From DATIJJ01 sp039936115 (GTDB lineage Bacteria; Pseudomonadota; Gammaproteobacteria; DSM-16500): a stretch of DNA of 56,162 nt. A program made the translations under genes and the position numbers. Under the pieces are notes generated by a model. The model saw only the letters and a program-made list of their open reading frames with translations. It was not told the origin of the DNA and ran no database searches. Shown in pieces: positions 8,981 through 18,005 of the stretch (position 1 is its first letter; the number at the start of each line of letters is the position of its first letter). The stretch covers positions 1 through 56,162 of the forward strand of contig JBDTIZ010000066.1 of NCBI GenBank assembly GCA_039936115.1. Reading direction: 5' to 3'.

Positions 8981-9199
8981 ATGAATTTAAAAAAAGTACT
9001 TCTAGCAACCTTAATCGGCACAATCTCAGTCTCGGCATATGCAGCCGGAGGTTTCTTTGCCAAAAATACCACGAACCACACTGTCACTATCAGAGTAGGT
9101 AATATTATCCCTGAAACAATTGTAATCAGTCCTCATTCAAGCCGATATGTCACCGTATCAACCAATAACCAGAACATCGAAATAAGCAATATTTCATAA
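8981..9199 (+). CDS. Small exported protein of unknown function
   Basis: A 72-residue protein with a clear Sec signal peptide (MNLKKVLLATLIGTISVSAYA, cleavage expected after Ala-Tyr-Ala), leaving a mature chain of about 50 residues. The mature part is beta-strand-like (TNHTVTIRVGNII.., SSRYVTVSTNNQNIEI) with no cysteines. The start ATG 8981 has GGGGAT upstream at 8968-8973. It is probably periplasmic or secreted. It is transcribed away from pilA and no family is recognised. Confidence 0.65.
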   Translation: MNLKKVLLATLIGTISVSAYAAGGFFAKNTTNHTVTIRVGNIIPETIVISPHSSRYVTVSTNNQNIEISNIS

Positions 9200-9217
9200 A
9201 AATCAGAACGTAATCTC

Positions 9218-9247
9218 AGCTGGACAGCAACCTTTTTGCTCCCAGCT
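9218..9247. other. Stem-loop downstream of the small exported protein
   Basis: AGCTGG (9218-9223) pairs with CCAGCT (9242-9247), and an inner pair AGCAA/TTGCT extends it. There is no T-run, so it is only a possible terminator for the 8981-9199 gene. Confidence 0.35.
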
Positions 9248-9310
9248 ATTGCGTTCCCCCGAGCTTTATCCTAAGATTCACCCCTCAATAATATAGCAAT
9301 TGATCAAAAA

Positions 9311-9383
<73 letters not shown>

Positions 9384-9642
9384 GTAATAGAATCAATAAG
9401 TTATAGTAGAAAATTCCTACCAAATTGCTCTTCTGAATAAATCTGAAGTGCAAATGAAGTGCAAAATAAATGAATCCTGACATACAAAAATGAAGTGGCT
9501 TGAGAATCGAATATTGCTGGTCGTACCTCGTTGATAAATCTTCCTCAATCTTTAACAGCAATATCATTGGATGTGCCGTGTATGGTGGGCGAACTACTTG
9601 GTTTATTCTTGATTCATTTCTATAAAAAACAGGAGCGTAGTG

Positions 9643-10311
9643 ATGAAAAACATTAAAAGCATTAAAAGTATTCTCTGCTATGGCGATTCTCTCACTTGGG
9701 GTTATGATCCTGAAACTATAAATCGATATCCTTTCGAGCAGCGGTGGACTGGGTTTTTACAGCATCAATTAGGTCTAAATTATCGAATAATTGAAGAAGG
9801 ATTAAATGGTAGAAGTACAGCTTTTGATGATCCCTTTGTGGCAGACAGAAATGGCAGTAATACGTTGCCTCTTTTATTGGAATCTCATGCGCCATTAGAT
9901 TTAATTATCTTGTTATTAGGAACAAATGATCTCAAAGAATACATAAAAGGAAGTGCAAAATTAGCTGCTATTGGGTGTAGTAAGCTGGTTCGTTTAATTA
10001 TGGCTAGTCAAACAAATCTAGCAGCGAAATCTCCCAATATTTTGTTGCTTTCACCGCCTATCATTACAAAGCCACTCAATTTTATGGCCACTATTTTTGA
10101 CGGTGCTGAAAAAGAGTCAAAAAAATTCGCTGAACATTATCGTAATATTGCTGATTTCTTTAAAATTAATTTTTTAGATACCAGTCAATTTATACAGCCT
10201 TCGCGAACAGATGGAGTTCATTTGGATGTTAATAATAATAAATTACTTGCTGAAAAAGTTGCAATTGAGGTAGAGAAAATTTTTTCAAAAGCTAATGCAC
10301 CTAAACTATAA
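9643..10311 (+). CDS. SGNH/GDSL-family esterase (arylesterase-like)
   Basis: A cytoplasmic SGNH hydrolase of about 222 residues. Block I is CYGDSLTWG with the nucleophile Ser16. Block III is LLGTNDLK with Asn95, and block V is TDGVHLD with Asp190 and His193. Block II Gly is in EEGLNGRST. The sequence pattern (W..L....L...Y...EEGLNGR) is that of GDSL arylesterases / acyltransferases acting on small esters. The start ATG 9643 has AGGAG at 9631-9635; a GTG at 9640 is an alternative. It stands alone between the tRNA-Thr and the excisionase gene, followed by a good terminator, so it could be either chromosomal or the outermost cargo gene. Confidence 0.9.
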   Translation: MKNIKSIKSILCYGDSLTWGYDPETINRYPFEQRWTGFLQHQLGLNYRIIEEGLNGRSTAFDDPFVADRNGSNTLPLLLESHAPLDLIILLLGTNDLKEYIKGSAKLAAIGCSKLVRLIMASQTNLAAKSPNILLLSPPIITKPLNFMATIFDGAEKESKKFAEHYRNIADFFKINFLDTSQFIQPSRTDGVHLDVNNNKLLAEKVAIEVEKIFSKANAPKL

Positions 10312-10341
10312 AATCTGAGTATCTGACGACTAGCATTAATA

Positions 10342-10368
10342 AAACCGTGCTATGCACGGCTTTATTTT
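10342..10368 (+). terminator. Rho-independent terminator after the GDSL esterase gene
   Basis: Stem CCGTGC-TAT-GCACGG, extended by AAA on the left and TTT on the right, followed by TTTATTTTA. The AT flanks make it usable in both directions, and so also for the excisionase gene at 10379-10579. Confidence 0.8.
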
Positions 10369-10378
10369 ATGGGCTAGC

Positions 10379-10579
10379 TTAAATTCTATTGACCCGATGT
10401 TCAAGCAGCCAGCTATCTAAGTCTTCCCTGAGATACCGTATGCTCCGACCCAATTTTAAAAATTTAGGCCCTTGTGTTCTATTTTCACGGATTCCATTCA
10501 TGCGATCCTGACGTAAAAAGCTTCTGCTCATGTTGATGTATTCTGAGGCTTCTTTTTCTGTGAGAGTTATTTTATGCAT
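10379..10579 (-). CDS. AlpA-like excisionase / DNA-binding regulator
   Basis: A 66-residue winged-helix protein of the AlpA / MerR-like HTH_17 family. The helix-turn-helix is TEKEASEYINMSRSFLRQDRM, followed by the wing GPKFLKLGRSIRYLREDLDSWL, which is diagnostic of excisionase-type proteins that bend DNA at att sites or activate integrase genes. In this context it is most likely the recombination directionality factor of the mobile element on its right. Its promoter (10641-10678) carries a perfect copy of the operator found at the XRE repressor promoter 22 kb away. No integrase gene is adjacent, which is unusual for this family. Confidence 0.85.
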   Translation of the reverse strand: MHKITLTEKEASEYINMSRSFLRQDRMNGIRENRTQGPKFLKLGRSIRYLREDLDSWLLEHRVNRI

Positions 10580-10640
10580 TGTGTTTCTCTAAATAAATTA
10601 TTGTCATCCTCTATCTGCCATAATGTACAGCAATATCCAG

Positions 10641-10678
10641 TGAGAATTAATTCTCATCATTTGTATAGTGATTGTCAA
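10641..10678 (-). promoter_or_regulatory. alpA promoter with repressor operator
   Basis: On the minus strand, TTGACA (complement of 10673-10678), a 17-nt spacer and GAGAAT (complement of 10650-10655) form a promoter. The perfect 16-bp palindrome TGAGAATTAATTCTCA (10641-10656) covers the -10. The same TGAGAA-N4-TTCTCA pattern is found at 32396-32411. In the rest of 10580-11041 I see only a weak promoter-like pair (TTGTCT 10899, CATAAT 10923) and the hairpin at 10986-11006. Confidence 0.65.
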
Positions 10679-10985
10679 TAAATAAATAGTGGTATTAGAT
10701 GATAAAAAAGCAAGGTGCAAAATGTGCATATTGCTAATTTAACCAAGCTGTCTATGCTTATGGGCGAATACAAAAAATCAACGCTGGCTTAATATTCAGG
10801 CAGAGAGCAAGAAAAAAGATGAGGAGTGTAATAAGAGAGAAGCTGGTTAAGTTCTAAGCTAGTAAAGGAGTTTTCTACACTTAGATTGATTGTACTATTT
10901 GTCTTCATAATCAATCATAATACATAATCTCAGTGTATTAGAGAGAGACGTGCTCCTAGAGATATAGAATCAAAAAAATACAGTT

Positions 10986-11006
10986 GCATTCTATCTATTA
11001 GAATGC
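10986..11006 (+). other. Hairpin or operator upstream of hxsA
   Basis: Perfect 8-bp inverted repeat GCATTCTA-TCTAT-TAGAATGC located 36 bp before the hxsA start. It may be a leader hairpin or a regulator site for the Hxs operon. Confidence 0.45.
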
Positions 11007-11041
11007 GATCTTATTAGGTATTAATCCAGGATGGATATACT

Positions 11042-11326
11042 ATGACTGACACAAATGGGAAGAAAAGGAAGTTTCTTAAACCGATTGAATTTGCAGTTGC
11101 AGCACTCCTATCGATAGCATTACCTGCGACAGCAGCAACAGTACCAAGTGGGGTTGATGGCCAAGCTAGTAACCCAATTGTAAATCCAGCTCCTCAGGTA
11201 AAACATTCCAAGCAGAAACAGCTTCTAGTTAAACCATCAGATCAAAAGAATAAAGAGCAGCTTGCAGGTCATTACTCTCATTCATCTCATAGCTCGCACT
11301 CTTCACACTACTCAAGTAGTCGGTAA
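11042..11326 (+). CDS. hxsA: His-Xaa-Ser repeat precursor peptide, HxsA-like
   Basis: A 94-residue protein with an N-terminal signal-like hydrophobic segment (about residues 17-33, ending ATAATV), a spacer of about 45 residues, and a C-terminal run HYSHSSHSSHSSHYSSSR made of His-Xaa-Ser triplets. Such repeats define the HxsA substrates of the His-Xaa-Ser system, a radical-SAM peptide-modification (RiPP-like) system; the chemistry of the product is not something I can infer here. It is followed immediately by hxsD, hxsB and hxsC on the same strand, so the assignment rests on both motif and context. The hydrophobic N-terminus suggests the modified peptide is exported. A weak AGGA (11028-11031) precedes the start. 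Confidence 0.88.
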   Translation: MTDTNGKKRKFLKPIEFAVAALLSIALPATAATVPSGVDGQASNPIVNPAPQVKHSKQKQLLVKPSDQKNKEQLAGHYSHSSHSSHSSHYSSSR

Positions 11327-11331
11327 TTGAT

Positions 11332-11676
11332 ATGCCGGTATGTGAAGTTCAGTACATTGAATCTAACAGCGCTGAATCTGTAGATATTTTGATCGATCTT
11401 GGTTTGTATAGCGTTACAGCAGTAAAAAAATCTTGCTATAAGTTCACTGCTGATTGTTCTATCCAGATTAATTCAATTAATCAGAATAAATTGCGATTAA
11501 TTTTAACCTTCCCAATCAGCACTAGTATTGAGGTCAGGAATAAGTTAATTGCTGATTTCCATAATGAACTTTTAGATCAAGACTTAAGAGAGATTATATC
11601 TAAAGAAGCTGAGTCTGTTAGAAATTTAATATTGGCAGAGTCATTTTCAAAAACTTCTATACTAGAATCTGAATAA
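11332..11676 (+). CDS. hxsD: His-Xaa-Ser system protein HxsD
   Basis: A 114-residue small cytoplasmic protein matching HxsD: an N-terminal part with DLGLYSVTAVKKSCYKFTADCSI and a C-terminal part with FHNELLDQDLREIISKEAESVRNLIL, the family's conserved end. HxsD has no known catalytic motif and probably acts as a partner or carrier for the two radical-SAM proteins. The gaps are 5 bp to hxsA and 1 bp to hxsB, so the operon is tight. Confidence 0.88.
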   Translation: MPVCEVQYIESNSAESVDILIDLGLYSVTAVKKSCYKFTADCSIQINSINQNKLRLILTFPISTSIEVRNKLIADFHNELLDQDLREIISKEAESVRNLILAESFSKTSILESE

Positions 11677-11677
11677 T

Positions 11678-13144
11678 ATGATTGTTGAGAGATCGAAATT
11701 TAAATCATTGAGCAGTTATTATAGTGATGAGGGTGGTTACAAGTTACTTCCCTTTAAATTTATTTCGTTAGATGCCGATAGATATGTGCTGACCAATATG
11801 GTTGGTGAGTATGTAGTTCTATCACGAGATCATATCTTTCGTTTTGTGCATAAAAAATTGTCTCAGCACTCAGATATATATAATTCTTTAAAAGCAAAGC
11901 ATTTTCTATACGATGAAAAATCGGATGTGGCAATTAATTTGCTTGCATTAAAATACCGTACAAAGAAAAGTCGATTATCCAATTTCACTAGTTTGCATAT
12001 TTTTGTTGTTAGTCTCCGATGTGATCATTCATGCCCCTATTGCCAGGTGTCACGACAAAATTTAAAAAGTTCACTTTATAATATGAGTCAAGAAACAGCC
12101 GATAAAGGGTTGGATTTTGCATTTAAAAGCCCCTCATTGAGCATAAAAATAGAATTTCAAGGGGGGGAACCTTTATTAAATTTCGATTTAATTAAATATA
12201 TTGTTCTTGTTGCAGAAGAGCGAAATAGGCTGGCGAAAAAAGAAATTCAATTTGTTATAGCGACTAATCTTGCATTTATTGACGAGGAAATTCTTCTATT
12301 CTGCTATGAGCATAAGATTCAGATATCGACTTCACTTGATGGTCCAGAAGAGTTGCATAATAAAAACAGACCACGACCAGGAAAAAATAGTTACGAACTA
12401 ACAATTAATGGAATTAATAAAGTAAAGCAGGCACTTGGATATGATAACGTGTCTGCATTGATGACAACTACAAAAAATAGTTTGGGGAGAGTAAATGAAA
12501 TCATTGATGAATATATTAAGCAGGGATTTAATTCTATATTCTTACGGCCATTAAGCCCTTATGGTTTTGCTATAAAAACCAAAACGTTCAGTAAATACGA
12601 TACGCAGGCATGGTTAGATTTTTATTTTAAAGGTCTTGAGTATATTCTTGAAATAAATAAGCAGGGATATTATTTTTCTGAACAGTATGCAGCTATCATA
12701 TTAAGTAAGATGTTTAGTCCCGAAGAACCTGGTTATGTCGATTTGCAATCACCAGCGGGTATAGGAATGGCTGCTATCGTATTTAATTATGATGGTGATG
12801 TGTATGCTTCTGATGAAGCTAGAATGCTTGCTGAAATGCATGACAAAACTTTTAAGCTAGGTAATCTACATAAGGATTCATACGAAAATATTATAGGTTC
12901 TGATGTATTGTTAGATACGTTAGAACAAACTATGACAGAGAGTATGCCAGGATGTTCGGATTGCGGATTTCAAGCATTTTGCGGTAGTGACCCTGTGTTT
13001 CATCATGCTACTCAAGGAGATAGGGTGGGGCACAAACCTACGAGTGCTTTCTGTCACAAGAATATGGAGATATTCCGCTATCTTATTCGTTTAATGGAAG
13101 ATAATGCGAATGCAAAATCTATATTGATGAGTTGGGTGAGGTAA
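11678..13144 (+). CDS. hxsB: His-Xaa-Ser system radical SAM maturase HxsB
   Basis: A 488-residue radical-SAM enzyme with a SPASM-type C-terminus. The SAM [4Fe-4S] site is RCDHSCPYC with Cys115, Cys119 and Cys122, and the GGE motif is in EFQGGEPLLNF. The C-terminal region carries auxiliary-cluster cysteines (PGCSDCGFQAFCGSD and a later Cys in SAFCHKN). It should modify the His-Xaa-Ser region of HxsA, acting together with HxsC and HxsD. The N-terminal 100 residues before the SAM motif are longer than in minimal radical-SAM proteins and could hold the substrate-binding part. Length and order fit the HxsB family. Confidence 0.92.
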   Translation: MIVERSKFKSLSSYYSDEGGYKLLPFKFISLDADRYVLTNMVGEYVVLSRDHIFRFVHKKLSQHSDIYNSLKAKHFLYDEKSDVAINLLALKYRTKKSRLSNFTSLHIFVVSLRCDHSCPYCQVSRQNLKSSLYNMSQETADKGLDFAFKSPSLSIKIEFQGGEPLLNFDLIKYIVLVAEERNRLAKKEIQFVIATNLAFIDEEILLFCYEHKIQISTSLDGPEELHNKNRPRPGKNSYELTINGINKVKQALGYDNVSALMTTTKNSLGRVNEIIDEYIKQGFNSIFLRPLSPYGFAIKTKTFSKYDTQAWLDFYFKGLEYILEINKQGYYFSEQYAAIILSKMFSPEEPGYVDLQSPAGIGMAAIVFNYDGDVYASDEARMLAEMHDKTFKLGNLHKDSYENIIGSDVLLDTLEQTMTESMPGCSDCGFQAFCGSDPVFHHATQGDRVGHKPTSAFCHKNMEIFRYLIRLMEDNANAKSILMSWVR

Positions 13145-13148
13145 TAAC

Positions 13149-14333
13149 ATGCTTAAGTTGTATTCAAAGATCAATCCCATCACGCCTATAGTGATCACAT
13201 CCAAACTCATTGCTAAACTAACAGATAACAAAACTATTCCAATGCCACTTCGTTCAAACTTGATATTTTTAAGCAAAGAAAATCATCCTTCTATTTTGCC
13301 TGAAGGTTTTATTGGGTATTTAACGCATACTTCAGAAGTATTGAATCTACATTTATTGAAGAATGTGTATCATTTACCTAGCGATTTATATTATCTTTCT
13401 TCTGAAGATATTGTATCGATTAATCCTGGTCTTCAAACACTTCGCACACTTTATAGAAGAAATTCGCATCATAACTCATTGCTTGTCACGGAAAATTGTA
13501 ATAATTATTGTTTAATGTGTTCTCAGCCACCGAGAAATATCAATGATAGATATATAGTCAATGAGATTCTAACTATGATTCCCTTAATGAGTAGGGATAC
13601 AAGGGAAGTGGGTATCACTGGCGGGGAGCCTACACTTCTTGGTGATGACCTTATTGCGATATTTAAAAGTTTTAAAAATAACCTACCAAACACAGCATTG
13701 CATGTGCTAACGAACGGTAGAAATTTCGTGGATACTGAGTTTGTTGCTAAAATTGCTTCTATTGAACACCATGATTTGATGTTTGGCATACCGGTTTATT
13801 CTGATGTGTCTAATATTCATGATTATGTAGTGCAAGCTGACAATGCATACAATGAAACTATTAAAGGTATTATTAATTTAAAGTCATTTGGTTTAAGAGT
13901 TGAAATTCGCGTTGTTCTTCATAAACAGACCTATCAGCGACTTCCTAAATTAGCTGAGTTTATTGCTCGCAATTTATTATTTGTTGATCATGTAGCTTTA
14001 ATGGGATTAGAAATGACTGGCTTCACCAAAGCAAATATAAATGATCTCTGGATTGATCCTGTCGATTATCAACTACAGCTTGAAGAGGCTATTGATATTT
14101 TGGCGCGCGCAGGAATAAATGTATCAGTATATAATCATCAGTTATGCTTAATACCCGAAAGCATTTGGCGATACACGAAAAAAAGTATTTCTGATTGGAA
14201 AAATGGATACATGCCAGAATGTGAAGGATGTGAAGTGCGTGCCGAGTGTGGTGGTTTTTTTAGTTCAGCACATTTTAAGTATAGTAGTAATATTAAGCCC
14301 GTAAAAGAACATAATAAGGCAGTCACGTTGTAA
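13149..14333 (+). CDS. hxsC: His-Xaa-Ser system radical SAM maturase HxsC
   Basis: A 394-residue second radical-SAM enzyme of the system. The SAM cluster motif is ENCNNYCLMC with Cys117, Cys121 and Cys124; the GGE motif is ITGGEPTLL. The C-terminal cysteine set (MPECEGCEVRAECGGFF) resembles a shortened SPASM or twitch cluster. The two-radical-SAM arrangement B plus C is the hallmark of this system. It starts 4 bp after hxsB and is the last gene of the operon. The next gene is convergent (ends at 14384), and no strong terminator is visible between them. Confidence 0.92.
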   Translation: MLKLYSKINPITPIVITSKLIAKLTDNKTIPMPLRSNLIFLSKENHPSILPEGFIGYLTHTSEVLNLHLLKNVYHLPSDLYYLSSEDIVSINPGLQTLRTLYRRNSHHNSLLVTENCNNYCLMCSQPPRNINDRYIVNEILTMIPLMSRDTREVGITGGEPTLLGDDLIAIFKSFKNNLPNTALHVLTNGRNFVDTEFVAKIASIEHHDLMFGIPVYSDVSNIHDYVVQADNAYNETIKGIINLKSFGLRVEIRVVLHKQTYQRLPKLAEFIARNLLFVDHVALMGLEMTGFTKANINDLWIDPVDYQLQLEEAIDILARAGINVSVYNHQLCLIPESIWRYTKKSISDWKNGYMPECEGCEVRAECGGFFSSAHFKYSSNIKPVKEHNKAVTL

Positions 14334-14383
14334 GCGTTTAAATAGATACGGTGAACGTTTACATTAACAATGTGCTAACCCAA

Positions 14384-16519
14384 TCAAAAAGGCGGCTCTT
14401 TGCCTACAATATCTTTAATCCAGTACATCTCAGGAAAATCTGCTCGCGAATACCCCGTAGATAAGTAAATAGTTCTAAATCCCTTCTCATATAATTCTTT
14501 GGCATAATCCTGTCCTTTCATAACATCATTTAAATCTGAGTCAATAAAAATAGGTGTATCAACATCATATTTATTTAAATCAATTTTAAGAGCGCGGATC
14601 GAATTATATGAAGCAATTGCTTTACCTTTAGAGAGGCCATGCAATTTCCAGGCATCCGTGATGTCTGAGTTATCATCAACAAATATTAAATCAACAGGCT
14701 TAATAGGGTTGTGTTTAGACACAAATATTGGAATGTATACCGCAAAGGTCTTTGGGATAATTTTTAATCCAATCTTCTCACAGCGTTCTCGAACACTTAA
14801 GTCTTCATGACGGCTTGTGACTAAGTAAGACCGATCAGTAATATTCAATTCTTCAATAATACTTAATCCACTCTTGTTAGAACCAATCAGTTCGTAGTCA
14901 ATCAAGAAAATATTTTCACCAAACGATTTATTTTCTCTATACCAAGTTAATAAATCTTGAGGATTATAGTGATTCACAAAATTCAAATAACCATGCTCTT
15001 CTTTGAAGCGCTTTTTCCACACCTGATGAATAGATTCATCATCGTCTAAAATTACGATAGACTCTTTAGGATCAATAATTAATTCAGAAAGAAACCATTT
15101 TGGCGTGCAGGTTTGCGGTAAAGTAATATCAATTGTTGTACCGCTATTAACGGAAGAACGTATCTGGAAGTGTCCGTTCCATTCTTTTTTGATAGTCTTT
15201 ATTGCATTCAGCAAGCCTAGCCCATGACCTTTTACTTTGCTGGAAACGCATTCGCCATTAGTAATTTTCCCAAGTGTATCTGATGATATGCCGCATCCAT
15301 TATCTTGTATTTGAATAGTTAAAACATTTTTCCTATCTAATTTTGATGTACTCAGACGGATTTTAATTTCACTCGATAATGCTTCAATTGAGTTATCAAT
15401 TAAATTGGACAATACCCTATTAAATGCAGAGGCTGATATCATCGAAAATTTACCATAGGCATTTTCTTCTAAGCATATTATTAATTTTGTAGTATCATTT
15501 CTATACTGCACCCGTTTTTCAGATATCAGGCTCATAAGCAGATCAGACAAAAGTTCAGGCTTAATATTTTCAAAGTCATCAGAGGCAGTGTTTTTTTTGC
15601 GTTTATACTGGGTCAATAGATTGTTCGCAATGTCTGTTATACGGTTTGCTGAATTGCGAATCACTATTCGTTGTTCCTCAGGAATGTTTTTAATGTCTTT
15701 AATGATGATATCTAATGCTGTCAAGGGGGAGCGGATATCGTGTGCCACAGCAGCAGCAAGATCAAGTAACGCATTCATTTTTTCAGCTTCTATGCGTTTA
15801 CCATATTCATCTTGTAGATTTAAAAGCAGCCCTTCAAAAGCATCTTTAATTTCAATTAATTCTCTAGGCGCATTCACAATATCAGGTGTTATTGAAGTAT
15901 TTAATATGTGATCTTTCAGCGTCACTAACGGTTTCAATAACCGACGATATAGCATTCTTCTAAATAATATTATCAAAAACAAAAATAAACCAATTAGTAA
16001 TCCAACAAAATAAAATATAATAGGAGAAAATGAAAACCATTTGTAAGTAGTGAAGCTTAATAATGTGCCTGCGTTTTTCTCACCCGCAATTTCATTGGTG
16101 TTTTTTAAAATTGAACAATTAACTAAATATTTTTTACCATCAATATACTTATAAACAATTTCTAGATTTTTACAGTCACTAGTTGATTTATAGGAAGCTG
16201 AAACAAATTTCGAAAAGTGACTCTTTTCATAATCTGACATGATAATAGTGCCGTCATTATCAACTACTACAAATGTTTCTTCCTCTCCGGATGCCATAAA
16301 TAACAGCCGCTTAACTTCAGATAAATCAGAAATTATTAGTGAAGGTGCGATTAACTGAGACAGCATTCTATGAATTCTTTGCAGATTATTCTTTTGTTTT
16401 TCCTGTTCATCATATTTATTAAAATAAAGCCCAGCCGACAGGGTTGCTATTAAGATAGCAAGCCCAGCGATAATAAAAAATCGCTCAATTAGAAAGTGAA
16501 TTTTTGGTTTGCTAGTCAT
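14384..16519 (-). CDS. Membrane hybrid sensor histidine kinase with two receiver domains
   Basis: A 711-residue protein. Two membrane helices (about 13-33 and 164-187) enclose a small periplasmic sensor of about 130 residues. A HAMP-like linker leads to HisKA (AAAVAHDIRSPLTALD, phospho-acceptor His260) and a HATPase domain with N box (NLIDNSIEA), G1 (DNGCG) and G2 (GHGLGLLNA). Two receiver domains follow: IVILDDDESIHQVW with acceptor Asp in FLIDYELI, and LIFVDDNSDITDAW with acceptor in FIDSDLN. It is the last gene of a minus-strand operon with a peptidase and a peptide-binding protein, so it probably senses a peptide, perhaps with the binding protein as co-sensor. No DNA-binding output is present. 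The next response regulator on this strand is at 20527-21450. Confidence 0.88.
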   Translation of the reverse strand: MTSKPKIHFLIERFFIIAGLAILIATLSAGLYFNKYDEQEKQKNNLQRIHRMLSQLIAPSLIISDLSEVKRLLFMASGEEETFVVVDNDGTIIMSDYEKSHFSKFVSASYKSTSDCKNLEIVYKYIDGKKYLVNCSILKNTNEIAGEKNAGTLLSFTTYKWFSFSPIIFYFVGLLIGLFLFLIILFRRMLYRRLLKPLVTLKDHILNTSITPDIVNAPRELIEIKDAFEGLLLNLQDEYGKRIEAEKMNALLDLAAAVAHDIRSPLTALDIIIKDIKNIPEEQRIVIRNSANRITDIANNLLTQYKRKKNTASDDFENIKPELLSDLLMSLISEKRVQYRNDTTKLIICLEENAYGKFSMISASAFNRVLSNLIDNSIEALSSEIKIRLSTSKLDRKNVLTIQIQDNGCGISSDTLGKITNGECVSSKVKGHGLGLLNAIKTIKKEWNGHFQIRSSVNSGTTIDITLPQTCTPKWFLSELIIDPKESIVILDDDESIHQVWKKRFKEEHGYLNFVNHYNPQDLLTWYRENKSFGENIFLIDYELIGSNKSGLSIIEELNITDRSYLVTSRHEDLSVRERCEKIGLKIIPKTFAVYIPIFVSKHNPIKPVDLIFVDDNSDITDAWKLHGLSKGKAIASYNSIRALKIDLNKYDVDTPIFIDSDLNDVMKGQDYAKELYEKGFRTIYLSTGYSRADFPEMYWIKDIVGKEPPF

Positions 16520-16527
16520 TTTTCATT

Positions 16528-18003
16528 TCACATAGGTTGTCTTGTTATATTGCCGAGATAGTATTGATGAATCGAAATTAATCCTATTCCTGGCGTTCTA
16601 AGAGTTTTTCTCACATAAATTCTTTTTTGAGGGGAAGTAAAAAGAGGTCGAATTATACAGAAATCACCTATCTCTTTTACAATTTTCTGATATTCAGTGG
16701 CTCTGCCTTCAGCGCTCAATATGTCTTGGCTATGTAAAATTTGATTTGAAATAGTCTTATTGTAAATCCCAGAGAAATTACCCTCGTTTTTTTGAAAAAC
16801 GGTTAGATACTCATATCCATCAAGATAATTTGATTTCCACGCAAATAATATAGCATCGCAATTATCATTCAAAAAATCTTTGCCGAACTTTTTGACATCG
16901 CTGATGGGTTTCATAATAACGGTAGGATAGTGTTTTTTAAACATCTTTAAATATTCATTCTTATATTTTTCTTGAATCGATACCGTCAAATAAGACAAGC
17001 AAAAAGGCTGCGGTTTTGCATCTAATTTCCCATTGATCGACTTTCTCGACAGCATAGTCATTTGATCATTAAAATTTTCATTTATATTGTAGCCTAGAAC
17101 GCCTTTAGGCAATAAATCATTGGCTTCTTTCATAGTGTTTCCATAGCTGGCTAATAATCCGTTTATGTCAAGTTCAGATAAAAATTTACAACGCTCGTAT
17201 TTGCTTTTCCATTTCTTACTATTTGAATTCAGGCCGACATAAAATTGGATGGGATCAAACATTTCTAATTCATTAAAATTATCTAATTCTTTTGATGTAC
17301 CAATAACATTTATGCCAACAATATCGTATTTTTCTAGCTCACTAGCATCTATTTGACTAGTTTTGCTTAAAAAGAAGGTTATCGGTAAACCCTGAGAAAC
17401 AGGAGTTAATTTAATATAATTATTATTAAAATCAGCAACTTTATACCCGCCGCATCCAAGTGGGTTTTTCCAGAGGCTCTTATCAGTTTTAGCTTTATCG
17501 AGAAAGTCTTTATTAAATATAGTGTAATTTGTAGAAGATAAAACCTTTAAAAATTGTGGAATAGGTCTTTTAAGCGCAAATGAAATTGTTTTATTATCAA
17601 TAATGTCGATTTTGTCAATCCAAGTAAAAAGGTTATTAAGAATGGTTCTTGATTTTTTAATATAGTTAAAACTTGCGAGTACATCATCTGACGTCACTGG
17701 TGAACCATCATGAAATCTCGCTTTATTGCTTATTTTTAAAATGATTTTTAACGGTGTGATATATCTGATCGATTCCGCAGCATCTAAAACAAATACTGAT
17801 CCTTGGCTGCGAACTAGCTGACAGTTAACTTGCCGCGAAACGATCCAGCTTTGAGAATCTTGTACCCCAGCCGGATCAAGAGAAATCACAGAAGGTTGTA
17901 GAGTCATTCTTAGAGGTTCATTATCTGAATTTGCATTTGTTAAAGTTGGAGTAATAAACAATAAAAATCCAAATAGTATTAAAATATGTTTCATCAAATT
18001 CAT
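16528..18003 (-). CDS. Extracellular peptide-binding protein (SBP family 5)
   Basis: About 491 residues. A signal peptide (MNLMKHILILFGFLLFITPTLTNA) precedes a periplasmic solute-binding domain of the DppA/OppA class. The family pattern near the N-terminus, LDPAGVQDSQSW... followed by KISNKARFHDGSPVTSDDVLASFNYI, is clear. No ABC permease or ATPase genes are nearby, so it may present a ligand to the adjacent sensor kinase instead of feeding a transporter. I chose ATG 18003; the reading frame is open from a TTG at 18012. It lies just past the peptidase stop (18006) and 8 bp before the kinase gene, so the three are co-transcribed. Confidence 0.85.
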   Translation of the reverse strand: MNLMKHILILFGFLLFITPTLTNANSDNEPLRMTLQPSVISLDPAGVQDSQSWIVSRQVNCQLVRSQGSVFVLDAAESIRYITPLKIILKISNKARFHDGSPVTSDDVLASFNYIKKSRTILNNLFTWIDKIDIIDNKTISFALKRPIPQFLKVLSSTNYTIFNKDFLDKAKTDKSLWKNPLGCGGYKVADFNNNYIKLTPVSQGLPITFFLSKTSQIDASELEKYDIVGINVIGTSKELDNFNELEMFDPIQFYVGLNSNSKKWKSKYERCKFLSELDINGLLASYGNTMKEANDLLPKGVLGYNINENFNDQMTMLSRKSINGKLDAKPQPFCLSYLTVSIQEKYKNEYLKMFKKHYPTVIMKPISDVKKFGKDFLNDNCDAILFAWKSNYLDGYEYLTVFQKNEGNFSGIYNKTISNQILHSQDILSAEGRATEYQKIVKEIGDFCIIRPLFTSPQKRIYVRKTLRTPGIGLISIHQYYLGNITRQPM

Positions 18004-18005
18004 TT

